DNA of 64,000 bases, taken from assembly GCA_963976815.1 (NCBI GenBank), contig CAXBLU010000003.1, positions 1-64,000 of the forward strand, written 5' to 3'. The DNA is from JAHRVQ01 sp963976815 (GTDB taxonomy: Bacteria; Pseudomonadota; Gammaproteobacteria; Pseudomonadales; Azotimanducaceae). Numbering within the stretch: position 1 is the stretch's first letter; every line of letters starts with the position of its first letter. Under the pieces are notes generated by a model. It did not search any database and had not been told where the DNA came from. It saw only the letters and a program-made list of their open reading frames with translations. Position numbers and translations under genes: made by a program. Below are positions 8,011-17,026 of this stretch, piece by piece.

Positions 8011-8842
8011 CACACTCATTTCCGTGCAGGCATTACACAGCGCATTAGATCAGACCCCGCGCCCCATCATCATTGATTGCAGATTTTCGCTGCTGGATGC
8101 ACATGTTGGCGAACAAGAATACCGGGCTAGTCACATCACCGGCGCACAGTATGCTCACCTGAATCAGGACTTAAGTGGTCCGGTCACACCAGGGCAAACT
8201 GGTCGGCATCCACTCCCGGATCGGTCAGTGTTGATCAAAACCATTCAAAAATTTGGTATCAATAATCACCAGCCCGTTGTTGCCTATGATGGAGGTAACG
8301 GTGCTTACGCAGCAAGACTCTGGTGGTTACTACGCTGGTTAGGACATGAAGAGGTGTTTGTATTGGATGGTGGATTTGAAGCCTGGCAACGGGCTGGCTT
8401 TGCCAGCACCACGGAGATCCCAGCTGTAATCAAAGGTGAATTTAATGGATCGCAATCACTCGTCCAAATCATCGAAGCTGACGCCATTGTAGCCAGTCAA
8501 TATACCGTGACCGATGCCAGAGACCCCGCCCGCTTCCGCGGCGAGGTTGAGCCAATTGATCCCATTGCCGGACATATTCCCGGCGCTAAAAACCTGCCAT
8601 TTACTGACAATATGGCGTCGACTGGTACTTTCAAAACCTCCGAGGCATTGACCACACAATTTCTCGAAGCCAAACTGTCCGAAACAAATCCTACAATTTG
8701 CTACTGCGGCTCCGGCGTCACCGCTTGCCACAATATCCTTGCGTTAATCCACTCAGGCTTTCCAGAACCCATACTTTACCCAGGCTCCTGGAGTGAATGG
8801 GTCACCAACCCCCAACGACCGATCGCAACGGGTCTGGACTAG
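8000..8842 (+). CDS. sseA: 3-mercaptopyruvate/thiosulfate sulfurtransferase (two rhodanese domains)
   Basis: A 280-residue tandem rhodanese. The inactive N-terminal domain spans about 1-150 (VVAYDGGNGAYAARLWWLLRWLGHEEVFVLDGG) and the catalytic domain about 165-280. The active-site loop C-G-S-G-V-T-A at about residue 236 is the form typical of mercaptopyruvate sulfurtransferases rather than thiosulfate rhodaneses (CRKG-type). The enzyme transfers sulfane sulfur to thiols or cyanide. The GTG at 8000 overlaps yciH by 11 nt. The active-site residue is a normal TGC cysteine, unlike the thioredoxin-fold gene at 54.5 kb. Confidence 0.9.
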   Translation: MAVNTLISVQALHSALDQTPRPIIIDCRFSLLDAHVGEQEYRASHITGAQYAHLNQDLSGPVTPGQTGRHPLPDRSVLIKTIQKFGINNHQPVVAYDGGNGAYAARLWWLLRWLGHEEVFVLDGGFEAWQRAGFASTTEIPAVIKGEFNGSQSLVQIIEADAIVASQYTVTDARDPARFRGEVEPIDPIAGHIPGAKNLPFTDNMASTGTFKTSEALTTQFLEAKLSETNPTICYCGSGVTACHNILALIHSGFPEPILYPGSWSEWVTNPQRPIATGLD

Positions 8843-8880
8843 AGTGACTCACCCGCTTATCCCATATCCGTGAAGTCTTC

Positions 8881-10725
8881 GTGAAAAGCCCTGAAACTTA
8901 CCTGCTACCTTACGCGTCCATCAGTTGGCAGGATTCAGATACCCCGTTTGCTCGCGACTATGATGATGTCTATTGGAGTGCAGCTGGCGGACTGGCTGAA
9001 AAACAACATGTCTTTCTCACCGGTTGTGATCTCGCACAGCGATGGAATCTATTACAGGACGGCGATCGATTTACGATCCTCGAAACTGGCTTTGGTTTTG
9101 GCCTAAATTTTCTCCTCACGCTCCGTGCCTGGAATGCCTGCTCTAGGAGCAGTAGCGCCCGTCTCGACTACATAGCGTTTGAAAAACACCTGGTCAGGCC
9201 GGAAGACCTGCAACGAATGGCAAGCAACTTTGGACTCGAACCGGAGTTGGACCAATTGATTCAACAATATCCATTACCCGTTCCCGGTAACCATTGTATC
9301 TGGCTCTCGGCAACCGTCTGCCTGCACTTAATGGTCGGGGACATTCACGACCAGATGCAGGATCTGGAGGCAAAGGTTGACGCTGTGTTTCTTGATGGTT
9401 TTAGCCCAGGGCTAAACGCGGAAATGTGGAACGAAACGCTAATGACCAGGCTCTGTTTACTACTACGTCCCGGGGCTCGTTTGTCCAGCTATTCAGTTGC
9501 TGGAGCATTAAGACGGAGCCTCGCTGCCGGGGGTCTCACCGTCCACAAACTCAAGGGTTTTGGCACCAAACGACATATGCTGCTCGCTGAACAATCGGGA
9601 GATTGGCAGCCGGATTCATCCCAACGGTTGGACGTCGTTGTTGTGGGGGCTGGATTGTCAGGCCTACTCTGTGCAGACGCACTAGAAAAGCGAGGTCATC
9701 GCGTCACTGTGATTGATCAAAATTCCGAGCCCCTTGGTGCGCTTCGACAAATCAATCAAATCGCAATTTACCCAAAGCTATCCAAGACACCGCAACCCTA
9801 TAGTAATTTTTATCTGCGGGCCTTTTTATACTTCCTTAGGCACCACAGCCTCAATGCTTGCGGCAGAATAGAGTTGTTGGATTCAGATGATAAACAGGCC
9901 TATGGGGCTGCTATTGCGGCACAACTACCGGGCTTTGCTGAATTAATAGACCCGGCTACCGCGGGTCTCGCGCTGGCATTAAAAGTCGAAAGCCCTGCGC
10001 TACGCTTAAAAAGCGCAGGCTGGATCGCACCAAAAACACTCGTAACCAACAGAGACGTGCTGCAGGGAATGGTTCGTTCGATAGAATATAAAGATAATTC
10101 CTGGTACCTCAATATGGCCGAGGGAGAAGAACACAAAGCCTCGATTGTTGTACTCGCAACGGGCCATGAGTCACTACCACAACTAGCACCCCTGGCATTG
10201 ATCTCACTTCGCGGCCAAAGCCTGAGGCTACAGGGCTTGGACATCGCTCCAGAAACTGTATTTTCGGCAAAAAAAACCTGGTTTCCAATTTCCGAAGGCA
10301 GCACCACCGTATCTGGAACCTATGACCGGTTTGATGACAACCTCACACCACGCCACGCAGATACCGAGTTGTTACTCGAGGCTTTGTCACCCTACTTGCC
10401 ATCAAGCAGCGATAAACCATCCCTAACAGCAGGCGTTGGTATTCGCAGTGCAACCCGGGATCGTATGCCGGTTGTTGGTCAACTCCCGGATTGGGACAAA
10501 CTCGAAGCGTACTGTCAGCAAGCTCCGGTCCTTCGAAATACGTTTAAAAGCTTTGCGCCTGGGCTCTATTGCAGCGTTGGTTTTGGCTCCCACGGAGGCA
10601 CCCTCGGACCTTACTGTGCGGAGCTACTGACTCGAAAAATCAGTGGCGACTCCGTCGGCGAGGATATGTCCCAGATCACAAGTACACGATTTATGTTCCG
10701 GGACGCGGGTATTAAGCCTAGCTAA
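8881..10725 (+). CDS. mnmC: Bifunctional tRNA 5-methylaminomethyl-2-thiouridine enzyme MnmC
   Basis: MnmC finishes the mnm5s2U34 wobble base. The FAD domain removes the carboxymethyl group of cmnm5s2U and the SAM domain methylates the amine. The 614-residue protein has an N-terminal methyltransferase (about 1-245, with ILETGFGFGLNFLLTL and VFLDGFSPGLNAEMW) and a C-terminal FAD oxidoreductase beginning VVVGAGLSGLLCADAL near residue 252 and ending in GVGIRSATRDRMPVVG and GFGSHGGTLGPYCAELL. The GTG at 8881 matches the family N-terminus. Its last 8 bases overlap the convergent serA end. Confidence 0.94.
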   Translation: MKSPETYLLPYASISWQDSDTPFARDYDDVYWSAAGGLAEKQHVFLTGCDLAQRWNLLQDGDRFTILETGFGFGLNFLLTLRAWNACSRSSSARLDYIAFEKHLVRPEDLQRMASNFGLEPELDQLIQQYPLPVPGNHCIWLSATVCLHLMVGDIHDQMQDLEAKVDAVFLDGFSPGLNAEMWNETLMTRLCLLLRPGARLSSYSVAGALRRSLAAGGLTVHKLKGFGTKRHMLLAEQSGDWQPDSSQRLDVVVVGAGLSGLLCADALEKRGHRVTVIDQNSEPLGALRQINQIAIYPKLSKTPQPYSNFYLRAFLYFLRHHSLNACGRIELLDSDDKQAYGAAIAAQLPGFAELIDPATAGLALALKVESPALRLKSAGWIAPKTLVTNRDVLQGMVRSIEYKDNSWYLNMAEGEEHKASIVVLATGHESLPQLAPLALISLRGQSLRLQGLDIAPETVFSAKKTWFPISEGSTTVSGTYDRFDDNLTPRHADTELLLEALSPYLPSSSDKPSLTAGVGIRSATRDRMPVVGQLPDWDKLEAYCQQAPVLRNTFKSFAPGLYCSVGFGSHGGTLGPYCAELLTRKISGDSVGEDMSQITSTRFMFRDAGIKPS

Positions 10726-11890
10726 ATATTCTGACGTTAGTTACGCCATCAATGGCGGCAATTTCACGCACCAGATCTTCCGTCGGCTCGGATTCCACAT
10801 CAATAATGTTGTAGGCGACATTGTCCCGGCTCCGATTCAGCATATCAATAACGTTGATATTTCGATCGGCGAGAATGGACAATACTGAACCAAGAATTCT
10901 GGGAACATTATTGTTACCCAATGCAATGCGATACCCCTTTGTCCGCTCCATCACCAGAGTTGGAAAATTCACAGAATTACGGATGTTGCCGTTTTCCAGG
11001 AAATCGATGACCTGATCGGCCACCATCATGGCGCAGTTCTCTTCCGCTTCTTCAGTACTCGCGCCAAGATGTGGAGTACTTAACACACCGGGCTTTCCTA
11101 TTAAGCTGGCATTCGGGAAGTCAGAAATGTACTGGCTCAATTGCCCGCTTTCTAATGCTGCCAGGACATCATCATTATTGACAATTTCCTCCCGGGAGAA
11201 GTTGAGCAATGTTGCCCCGGGCTTAAAGGTCGCCAGAGTTGCAGCGTTAATCATACCCCGTGTTTGTTCTAGCGCCGGGACATGGAGGGTGACAATATCA
11301 GCCCGACTGAACAACATTTGCATGCTATCCATTTTTTGCACCTGGCTCGGTAGCCGCCATGCAGCCTCAACGGAAAGGGCGGGGTCATAGCCAACCACTT
11401 CCATATCCATCTGTAGCGCCATCTGCGCCACCATTGAACCAATCGCCCCTAGACCCAGCACACCAAGGGTCCTGCCTTTGAGTTCAGAACCCTTGTACTG
11501 CTTCTTACTCGCCTCAACCAACGTATTGAGCTCCGCTTTGTCGGTGATATGGCCAAGGCTATTGACGTAATCCATGCCCTGAATGATGCCCCGCCGAGAT
11601 AACAGTAATCCTGCCATCACAAGCTCTTTTACGGCATTGGCATTTGCGCCCGGTGTGTTAAAAACCACAATGCCGCGGTCAGTACAATCTGTCACGGGAA
11701 TGTTGTTGGTCCCGGCTCCTGCACGACCGATGGCCAGCAGAGAGGACTTGTCAATTTCAGCCACGCTCATCTGGTGACTTCTGAGGAGAATAGCCTGGGG
11801 ATTTTCCGCTTCCGATAAATCATACTTATCGCTCGAAAACTTACTTAGCCCTTTTTCAGAAATATTGTTCAGCACCTGAACTTTGAACAT
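10718..11890 (-). CDS. serA: D-3-phosphoglycerate dehydrogenase
   Basis: Catalyses the first step of serine synthesis, oxidising 3-phosphoglycerate with NAD. The 390-residue protein has the substrate domain (GRAGAGTNNI), the NAD-binding fold with GLGAIG near residue 148, the catalytic segments FSREEIVNNDDVL and TPHLGASTEEAE, and a C-terminal ACT domain (about 318-390, LSILADRNINVIDMLNRSR) that could give serine feedback. It is the short type of about 390-410 residues without the extra intervening domain. Divergent from the LysR gene, with a shared 141-bp promoter region. Confidence 0.95.
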   Translation of the reverse strand: MFKVQVLNNISEKGLSKFSSDKYDLSEAENPQAILLRSHQMSVAEIDKSSLLAIGRAGAGTNNIPVTDCTDRGIVVFNTPGANANAVKELVMAGLLLSRRGIIQGMDYVNSLGHITDKAELNTLVEASKKQYKGSELKGRTLGVLGLGAIGSMVAQMALQMDMEVVGYDPALSVEAAWRLPSQVQKMDSMQMLFSRADIVTLHVPALEQTRGMINAATLATFKPGATLLNFSREEIVNNDDVLAALESGQLSQYISDFPNASLIGKPGVLSTPHLGASTEEAEENCAMMVADQVIDFLENGNIRNSVNFPTLVMERTKGYRIALGNNNVPRILGSVLSILADRNINVIDMLNRSRDNVAYNIIDVESEPTEDLVREIAAIDGVTNVRIFS

Positions 11891-12031
11891 GTCAGCCCCT
11901 TTTGCTTAAATACGCCGCCCCTTGAACCGGAGCAGCCAAAGCGCGAATACTACAGCAACCGATCCGTAGTGACTCGTTAATCGATTCGTTTTATTCTCAG
12001 TTTCACTATTAACAATACTCATGGGTGACAC

Positions 12032-12916
12032 ATGGCGCGACTCGACAGCCTCCGCATCTTCGCCGAAGTTGTGCAGACTCGAAACTTCACCAGCGCCGCA
12101 AAACATCTGAATCTCACACCTTCAGCGGTGAGCAAGCAGATTGGTATGCTCGAAGCAAAGCTCGGGGTTCGGTTGCTAAATCGCACCACCAGAACAGTGA
12201 ACCCCACCGAAGCTGGGCAACTGTACTTCGAGCGAGCAAAACACATTCTCGAGGAACTAGACGAGGCTGAAGCACTGATCGCGGATATGGACTCTACACC
12301 CAGAGGCACCCTCAAAATTGCTGCTGAGCCCATATTCGGCCGGGCGATATTGGGTCGAATCCTGGCCAACTTCAAAGAAGAGTTTCCCCAGGTGACGGCG
12401 GAGTTATTTCTTACGGACCATTCCCTGGAATTGGTCAAACAGGGATTTGATGCCGGTATCCATTTAGGCCATTTACAGGACCCAGCTCTAGTGACCGAAA
12501 CCTTTGCCAACCACAGCGTCGTACTGTGCGCATCATCTGAATACCTTGAGCGATTCGGACACCCAAAGAGTGTCGCAGAACTCGAATCTCACCGCTTGAT
12601 CAAAATCTCCAGCATGGAATTTCACCAACCGCGGCAACTCGACGACTATTTTGCAAACCTTGGTGTCCAAAAGGGCTTTCACCTGACCGTCAACGACACA
12701 GACTTAGCCTATCATTCTGCAATCATGGGTGCGGGTATTGCGCCACTTCCTAACTACCTAGTTACGCCGCAATTTGAGCGTGGACGGCTAGTTAGAGTGC
12801 TGCCAGATATTGTTACCGACGCCCATCCTGTACAATTGGTATTGCCCGCTAACCGACATCTATCAAGCAAAACCTCAAGCTTCAAACACTTTCTGATGCA
12901 TTATTTTCGCCGCTAG
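12032..12916 (+). CDS. LysR-family transcriptional regulator
   Basis: A 294-residue LysR regulator. The N-terminal winged helix (residues 1-60) has FTSAAKHLNLTPSAVSKQIGMLEAKLGVRLLNRTTRTVNPTEAG, and the effector-binding domain follows from about residue 90. The subtype (PRGTLKIAAEPIFGRAIL; VNDTDLAYHSAIMGAGIAPLPNYLV) resembles the large family that includes AaeR/DmlR-like regulators. The target is unknown. It is divergent from serA, which is therefore a candidate target, but no specific operator was identified. Confidence 0.9.
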   Translation: MARLDSLRIFAEVVQTRNFTSAAKHLNLTPSAVSKQIGMLEAKLGVRLLNRTTRTVNPTEAGQLYFERAKHILEELDEAEALIADMDSTPRGTLKIAAEPIFGRAILGRILANFKEEFPQVTAELFLTDHSLELVKQGFDAGIHLGHLQDPALVTETFANHSVVLCASSEYLERFGHPKSVAELESHRLIKISSMEFHQPRQLDDYFANLGVQKGFHLTVNDTDLAYHSAIMGAGIAPLPNYLVTPQFERGRLVRVLPDIVTDAHPVQLVLPANRHLSSKTSSFKHFLMHYFRR

Positions 12917-13094
12917 CCCGCGCTATTTTTACCGACAAAAACCGGGTCTCAAAGCGAAAAACCACCAAAGCGTCAAAGCTCTGACGCCCCCTTACCACCG
13001 ACTCTGTCAATTAACCTATTCGTCTGCTGCCACCTTGAGTAACGGTCACAACTGGTCTTAGATTAAGGACATCAACTAGCTTTCGGGCAATTTT

Positions 13095-13769
13095 ATGTTT
13101 CGCTATCTCATTTTGGGATTACTGGTTAGCGCCGGACTTATCGGTGGGCAGCTGTTCTTTGGTCAAACGACCCAACCCGAGACCGCGCCTCTCAAGTCGC
13201 TGTCGAGTACCGTAGGCTCACAGGCGCTACCCACAAGCCATAACGCTGCCGCAGGATCCAGTGGTCTTGCGGTTTCCAAACCTATGGCAAGCACAACTAA
13301 CGCGCCGGAAAATAGTTCATCGCAAATAGCGTCGACAACTCAACCTGAACAGGATCGCCCCTGGCAGATCGACGAAACTGCCCCGGATATGCCCACCAAG
13401 TATTCCAATCGCGGTTTTGATGCTAGACCGCTAAAAATCGACAAACAACAATTGGCGCAGGTGACACGGGGAGACTCAATTACCCTGACAGTTCCACAGA
13501 GTGGACAAGACTATGAAATGTCTGTCGAAGAAGTAGGCCGACATGCCAATGGTGACAGAAGTCTTAAAGGTCACCTGGTCAAGAACCCAGAATTTACTGT
13601 GGTGATGACCGAAGGCCGTACCGCAACCTTTGCAACAATCAATACACCCGACGGTTCTTTCGTATTGGAAGCTTCCGGAGATGAGGGCTGGATGCTATCT
13701 CTCGCTGAACTGGACAACCTCGTTGATCCAAATCTGGTGGACTACCAGATTCCAGAATTTACACGGTAG
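13095..13769 (+). CDS. Exported protein resembling a metalloprotease N-terminal domain
   Basis: A 224-residue protein with an N-terminal hydrophobic anchor or signal (residues 2-22), a Ser/Thr/Ala/Gln-rich low-complexity stretch (about 25-90) and a folded C-terminal part (about 105-224). That part resembles the beta-rich region that often precedes the catalytic domain in secreted metzincins: an R-x-L-x-I-D segment, TLTVPQSGQDYEMSV, then INTPDGSFVLEASGDEGWML. It stops 8 nt before the metalloprotease gene. I infer a propeptide, chaperone or inhibitor role for its neighbour. The family assignment is by pattern only. Confidence 0.6.
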   Translation: MFRYLILGLLVSAGLIGGQLFFGQTTQPETAPLKSLSSTVGSQALPTSHNAAAGSSGLAVSKPMASTTNAPENSSSQIASTTQPEQDRPWQIDETAPDMPTKYSNRGFDARPLKIDKQQLAQVTRGDSITLTVPQSGQDYEMSVEEVGRHANGDRSLKGHLVKNPEFTVVMTEGRTATFATINTPDGSFVLEASGDEGWMLSLAELDNLVDPNLVDYQIPEFTR

Positions 13770-13777
13770 ATAGCTAA

Positions 13778-15547
13778 ATGAAAATGACAAAAATGAAACA
13801 GAACCTCATTTCTTCCCTGGCATTTGCCGGCTTACTGATTGGCGTAGGTGCAATGTATTGGTATCTCACCCAGGAGGAAGGCTTTAAACCTGAGAAACTC
13901 GCGCCTACCGCAACCGGCTCGAGCATGGTTGATGTCATGGTGGTTTATAACCAGGCCGCCGACGAGCTATATAACAATGATGCGGTCACCCGCATTAATC
14001 ACCTGGTAGACGTATCAAATCAGATCTACAAAGATTCAGGGGTAAACCTGAGCTTAAGATTGGTCCACACGCAAAAGGTGAATTACGAGGCTGGCTTCGA
14101 CTCTGAAACAGCAATTGGCCACATCACAGATCAAAACCATCCCGCCTTTGCCGATATTAGTTTACTCAGAGAGCAATACGGTGCGGACCTTGTGGTGTTG
14201 ATGCGACCCAACAACGATGACGGCTACTGTGGACTCGCCTGGATCGGTGGCAATGGCACTAACGGTGACTTCAGCCATCCCCAGGAGAAGGACTTTGGTT
14301 TCTCCCACGTCAGTATTGATTGTGGTACCTACGTACTTGCCCATGAGCTAGGCCATAACATGGGACTTAATCATTCCCGCAAACAGGATTCCAAAGGAGG
14401 CACCTTTGACTACGCCCTGGGTTATGGTGTCGATAATGATTTTGTGACCGTAATGGCATACTCATCTGCCTTTAATGCCTCAAAGGTGAAGGTTTTCTCA
14501 AGCCCAAACCTGACCTGTGGGGATGCACCTTGCGGAGTTGACAGACAAGGTGAAGAAGGTGCGGATGCCGTCTATGCCCTGAGTGTGGTCGGCCCCCAGA
14601 TCGCCAATTACTTTGCTGCAACAAGTGATGCCCCAACCAACTTTGTCCGTGGTCCCCTGGATGTTGACGGCAATGGCACCTCAGATCTGGTGCTGCAACA
14701 TAGCAGTGGTGAGTGGAATTTGAGCACCATGAATGGATCAACCATCACGGCGGAGCATAAACTTGATTTGAACAATGATCCCGACTGGATTGCTGTCGGA
14801 CGGAATGACTATGACGGTGATGGCAAGGCAGACATCCTGACTCGTAATCTCGCAACAGGCGAGTGGCATATTGCCCTGATGAATGGCGACAGCATAAAGT
14901 CAGAGGGCCAACCTAGCATGACAGCTAACTTAGATTGGCAGGTAGCTGGAATCGGTGATTTTGACGGCGACGGTAAAGGTGATGTTTTACTGCGTAACCT
15001 CGACGGTCGCTGGTACCAATACTTCCTGGATGGCACGGGTGTAGGGTCCACCGCCAGACCCGGGCTTCCCAAGGACCTCAATACCTCGATCGCAAGTACA
15101 GGTGATTTTAACGGCGACGGAAAGACCGATGTGTTGACCCGTGCGGATGATGGCGCCTGGCATCTGTACCACATGAACGGTGGCGATATCGAAGCAGACA
15201 ATGCCATTTCAATGAAGAAGAGCCTCGATTGGCAGGTAGTGAGTAGCGGAGATTTCGACGGCAACGAAAGAGATGATTTGTTAATGCGGTACAAGAACGG
15301 AAACTGGCTGATATACCAATTTGATGGCTTTAGTGTCAAAACTCCCGATTTTCTTGAACTTACCGATGATCTGGACTGGCAGGTTGCGTCCACTGGAGAT
15401 TTTGATGGTGACGGGGATACGGACATTCTGGTTAGAAGTGGCGCGATGGGAACCTGGCGCTTGTACAATCTGAATCAAAGCATCGTACAAAGCACCGAGA
15501 ATGTTGCCCTGACGTCAGACCTGGACTGGATAGTGCCGCGGTCTTGA
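13778..15547 (+). CDS. Secreted metzincin-type zinc metalloprotease with FG-GAP/VCBS repeats
   Basis: A 589-residue exported protease. An N-terminal signal or anchor (about 8-32) is followed by a reprolysin-like catalytic domain (about 45-285). The zinc site H189-E-L-G-H-N-M-G-L-N-H199 and the Met-turn VTVMAYSS near residue 225 are both complete. Six FG-GAP/VCBS-type repeats of about 49 residues each (about 293-589) then carry calcium-site motifs such as DFDGDGKGDVLLR and DFNGDGKTDVLTR. Such repeats form a beta propeller for substrate or surface binding. The usual N-terminal beta domain is absent and may be supplied by the upstream gene. Confidence 0.88.
   Translation: MKMTKMKQNLISSLAFAGLLIGVGAMYWYLTQEEGFKPEKLAPTATGSSMVDVMVVYNQAADELYNNDAVTRINHLVDVSNQIYKDSGVNLSLRLVHTQKVNYEAGFDSETAIGHITDQNHPAFADISLLREQYGADLVVLMRPNNDDGYCGLAWIGGNGTNGDFSHPQEKDFGFSHVSIDCGTYVLAHELGHNMGLNHSRKQDSKGGTFDYALGYGVDNDFVTVMAYSSAFNASKVKVFSSPNLTCGDAPCGVDRQGEEGADAVYALSVVGPQIANYFAATSDAPTNFVRGPLDVDGNGTSDLVLQHSSGEWNLSTMNGSTITAEHKLDLNNDPDWIAVGRNDYDGDGKADILTRNLATGEWHIALMNGDSIKSEGQPSMTANLDWQVAGIGDFDGDGKGDVLLRNLDGRWYQYFLDGTGVGSTARPGLPKDLNTSIASTGDFNGDGKTDVLTRADDGAWHLYHMNGGDIEADNAISMKKSLDWQVVSSGDFDGNERDDLLMRYKNGNWLIYQFDGFSVKTPDFLELTDDLDWQVASTGDFDGDGDTDILVRSGAMGTWRLYNLNQSIVQSTENVALTSDLDWIVPRS
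14652..15540 (+). repeat. Six FG-GAP/VCBS repeats (about 147 bp each) within the metalloprotease gene
   Basis: Each unit encodes a D-x-D/N-G-x-x-x-x-D-[IVL]-L calcium-binding-like loop followed by a W-x-x-x-x-[ML]-[ND]-G segment and D-W-x-V/I-A/S. The units are diverged at DNA level and so are old, selected protein repeats rather than a recent tandem expansion. Confidence 0.85.
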
Positions 15548-15552
15548 GTGAG

Positions 15553-16680
15553 TTAGCTGGCTGCCTTCACAACGGAGTCAGCTACATCTTCATAGACCAG
15601 TGGCTTTGAAAGTTGATCCCAATTAATTGCACCATCGGACGGTAGATCCTGTAAATCGAGAACACCAAGTGCTTCCCACAGCGGTTTGACGTTATCGGTT
15701 AGCAGGCCGATTCGTTTCAAATTCGGCATGATCCGGCCAAACAACTGGGTCCTGAAATCCTGACCGGCGCGGTCCATATCACTACCGCGTAGATGCTCTT
15801 TCACCTCGTCACGATTCCAGCCGAAGCGCTCATAAAACCGGGTCTGATTACCCCGTGAGCCGCCCATTCCCGTTGCAGCTTGGTAGGCAAACATTGCTCT
15901 GTCTTCACGTTCAGATTTACTCAAACGTTTAACATAGTCCTCAAGATAGTTGATGCCAAAGGTAACGTGACGAGCTTCATCGCGAATCACAAAATGTAGC
16001 CCCATCTTGTGGACCGGAATATTACTTTGCTCTTTTGCAGTGTTAAACGCCGCGAGGGCAAGACCTTCAATAATCACCTGCATGCCGATGAACTTTAGAT
16101 CCCATCGTTCATCGGTCAAGATTTTGTCCATCAAACTTTTTAAAGACGCACCCACTGGGTACATCATGCCAACCTGCTTCTGAATAAACTTGTTAAAGAA
16201 CTCAACGTGGCGTGCCTCATCAAACGTCTGAGACGCGGCGTAAAGTTTCGCTTCATGGGAAGGCGCACAACTCGTCAACTGGGCAGCAACAAGTAGCGCA
16301 CCCTGTTCACCATGCAGCATACCACTGGCGTTTAACCCCGCGCGATGCCAGGCAAACTCAACCTTCTTTTCCTGGGATAGATCTTCATAGGGTTTAAATC
16401 CCACATAGGGATTATGCTTTTCGTCTACGGGAAACTGATCTTTACTGATCATGCCTGTTTCCCAATCCAGGTCTGTATCAACATTCCAGTTTAATTCTTT
16501 GCCGAGGTTGTAGATCTTTTTGATTCTGCTGTCGGGAATTGAGTAGTCCCAGTTATAGGCACTCACCAACGGCGTTCTAAAGATTTCTGAAATTTCTTCG
16601 AGGGCGCTTGGATCCATCTCAGCGCTTGTATCAAAGTACCGAACATCCTGTGGCTGCTCCTCAACTTCCCGATATTTCAT
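15553..16680 (-). CDS. Ferritin-like di-iron carboxylate protein
   Basis: A 375-residue helical protein with two E-x-x-H-type iron-binding motifs in the order expected for the ferritin/RNR-R2-like superfamily: HGEQGALLVAA, FDEARHVEFF, EGLALAAFN and RDEARHVTFG. A di-iron centre is therefore likely, and oxygenase, desaturase or N-oxygenase-type chemistry is possible, but the substrate cannot be inferred. I chose ATG at 16678-16680 because GAGGGGAG lies just upstream; an upstream GTG at 16707 lacks such a site. It stands alone after a hairpin that separates it from the ABC operon. Confidence 0.78.
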   Translation of the reverse strand: MKYREVEEQPQDVRYFDTSAEMDPSALEEISEIFRTPLVSAYNWDYSIPDSRIKKIYNLGKELNWNVDTDLDWETGMISKDQFPVDEKHNPYVGFKPYEDLSQEKKVEFAWHRAGLNASGMLHGEQGALLVAAQLTSCAPSHEAKLYAASQTFDEARHVEFFNKFIQKQVGMMYPVGASLKSLMDKILTDERWDLKFIGMQVIIEGLALAAFNTAKEQSNIPVHKMGLHFVIRDEARHVTFGINYLEDYVKRLSKSEREDRAMFAYQAATGMGGSRGNQTRFYERFGWNRDEVKEHLRGSDMDRAGQDFRTQLFGRIMPNLKRIGLLTDNVKPLWEALGVLDLQDLPSDGAINWDQLSKPLVYEDVADSVVKAAS

Positions 16681-16754
16681 GCTGCTCCCCTCATCTGACC
16701 GATTCACTTTATTCTAATAGCAGCAATCGAACCTGATAAGATAGGGCTTTGGCA

Positions 16755-16785
16755 CTCCATTAGTGAATATAACTCACTAATGGAG
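16755..16785. promoter_or_regulatory. Perfect 12-bp inverted repeat upstream of the di-iron gene
   Basis: Arms CTCCATTAGTGA (16755-16766) and TCACTAATGGAG (16774-16785) are separated by 7 bases. Pairing extends by GCAC with one bulge. There is no T-tract, so an operator for the di-iron gene (start at 16680) or a processing hairpin after the lipoprotein gene is more likely than a simple intrinsic terminator. Confidence 0.55.
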
Positions 16786-16831
16786 GTGCAGGGAGGTGGG
16801 CTAGCAGGGAGACGCTTTAGCGGGAAACAAG

Positions 16832-17026
16832 TTAGAAAGAAGCGAGTACCTTGCGCCGCAGTTCCTGATACTCCCGATCAGACAATTTGCCCAGTTCTCT
16901 CGCCCGGGACAGATCGATAATTTCCGACCCAATTGTGGGTGTTTTGGAACTGGTGTCCACCTTTACACAGGCAGCACTACTAAGCAGTAGCAACAACATC
17001 ACACCAAACCTGAACTTAGATTTCAT
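16832..17026 (-). CDS. Small lipoprotein with SHOCT-like C-terminus
   Basis: A 64-residue protein with a lipoprotein signal peptide (lipobox L-S-S-A-A-C, Cys at about residue 20) and a C-terminal segment (ELGKLSDREYQELRRKVLASF) that resembles the short SHOCT oligomerisation motif. The ATG at 17024-17026 lies inside the 3' end of the ABC permease gene (11-nt overlap), so it is the last gene of the GntR-ATPase-permease operon. The function is unknown; it could be an envelope subunit of the transporter. Confidence 0.72.
   Translation of the reverse strand: MKSKFRFGVMLLLLLSSAACVKVDTSSKTPTIGSEIIDLSRARELGKLSDREYQELRRKVLASF

Noticed and set aside
14809..15468. A long reverse-strand frame under the metalloprotease repeats
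   Set aside because: It is a shadow produced by the regular base composition of the FG-GAP repeats; the plus-strand frame has complete motifs.
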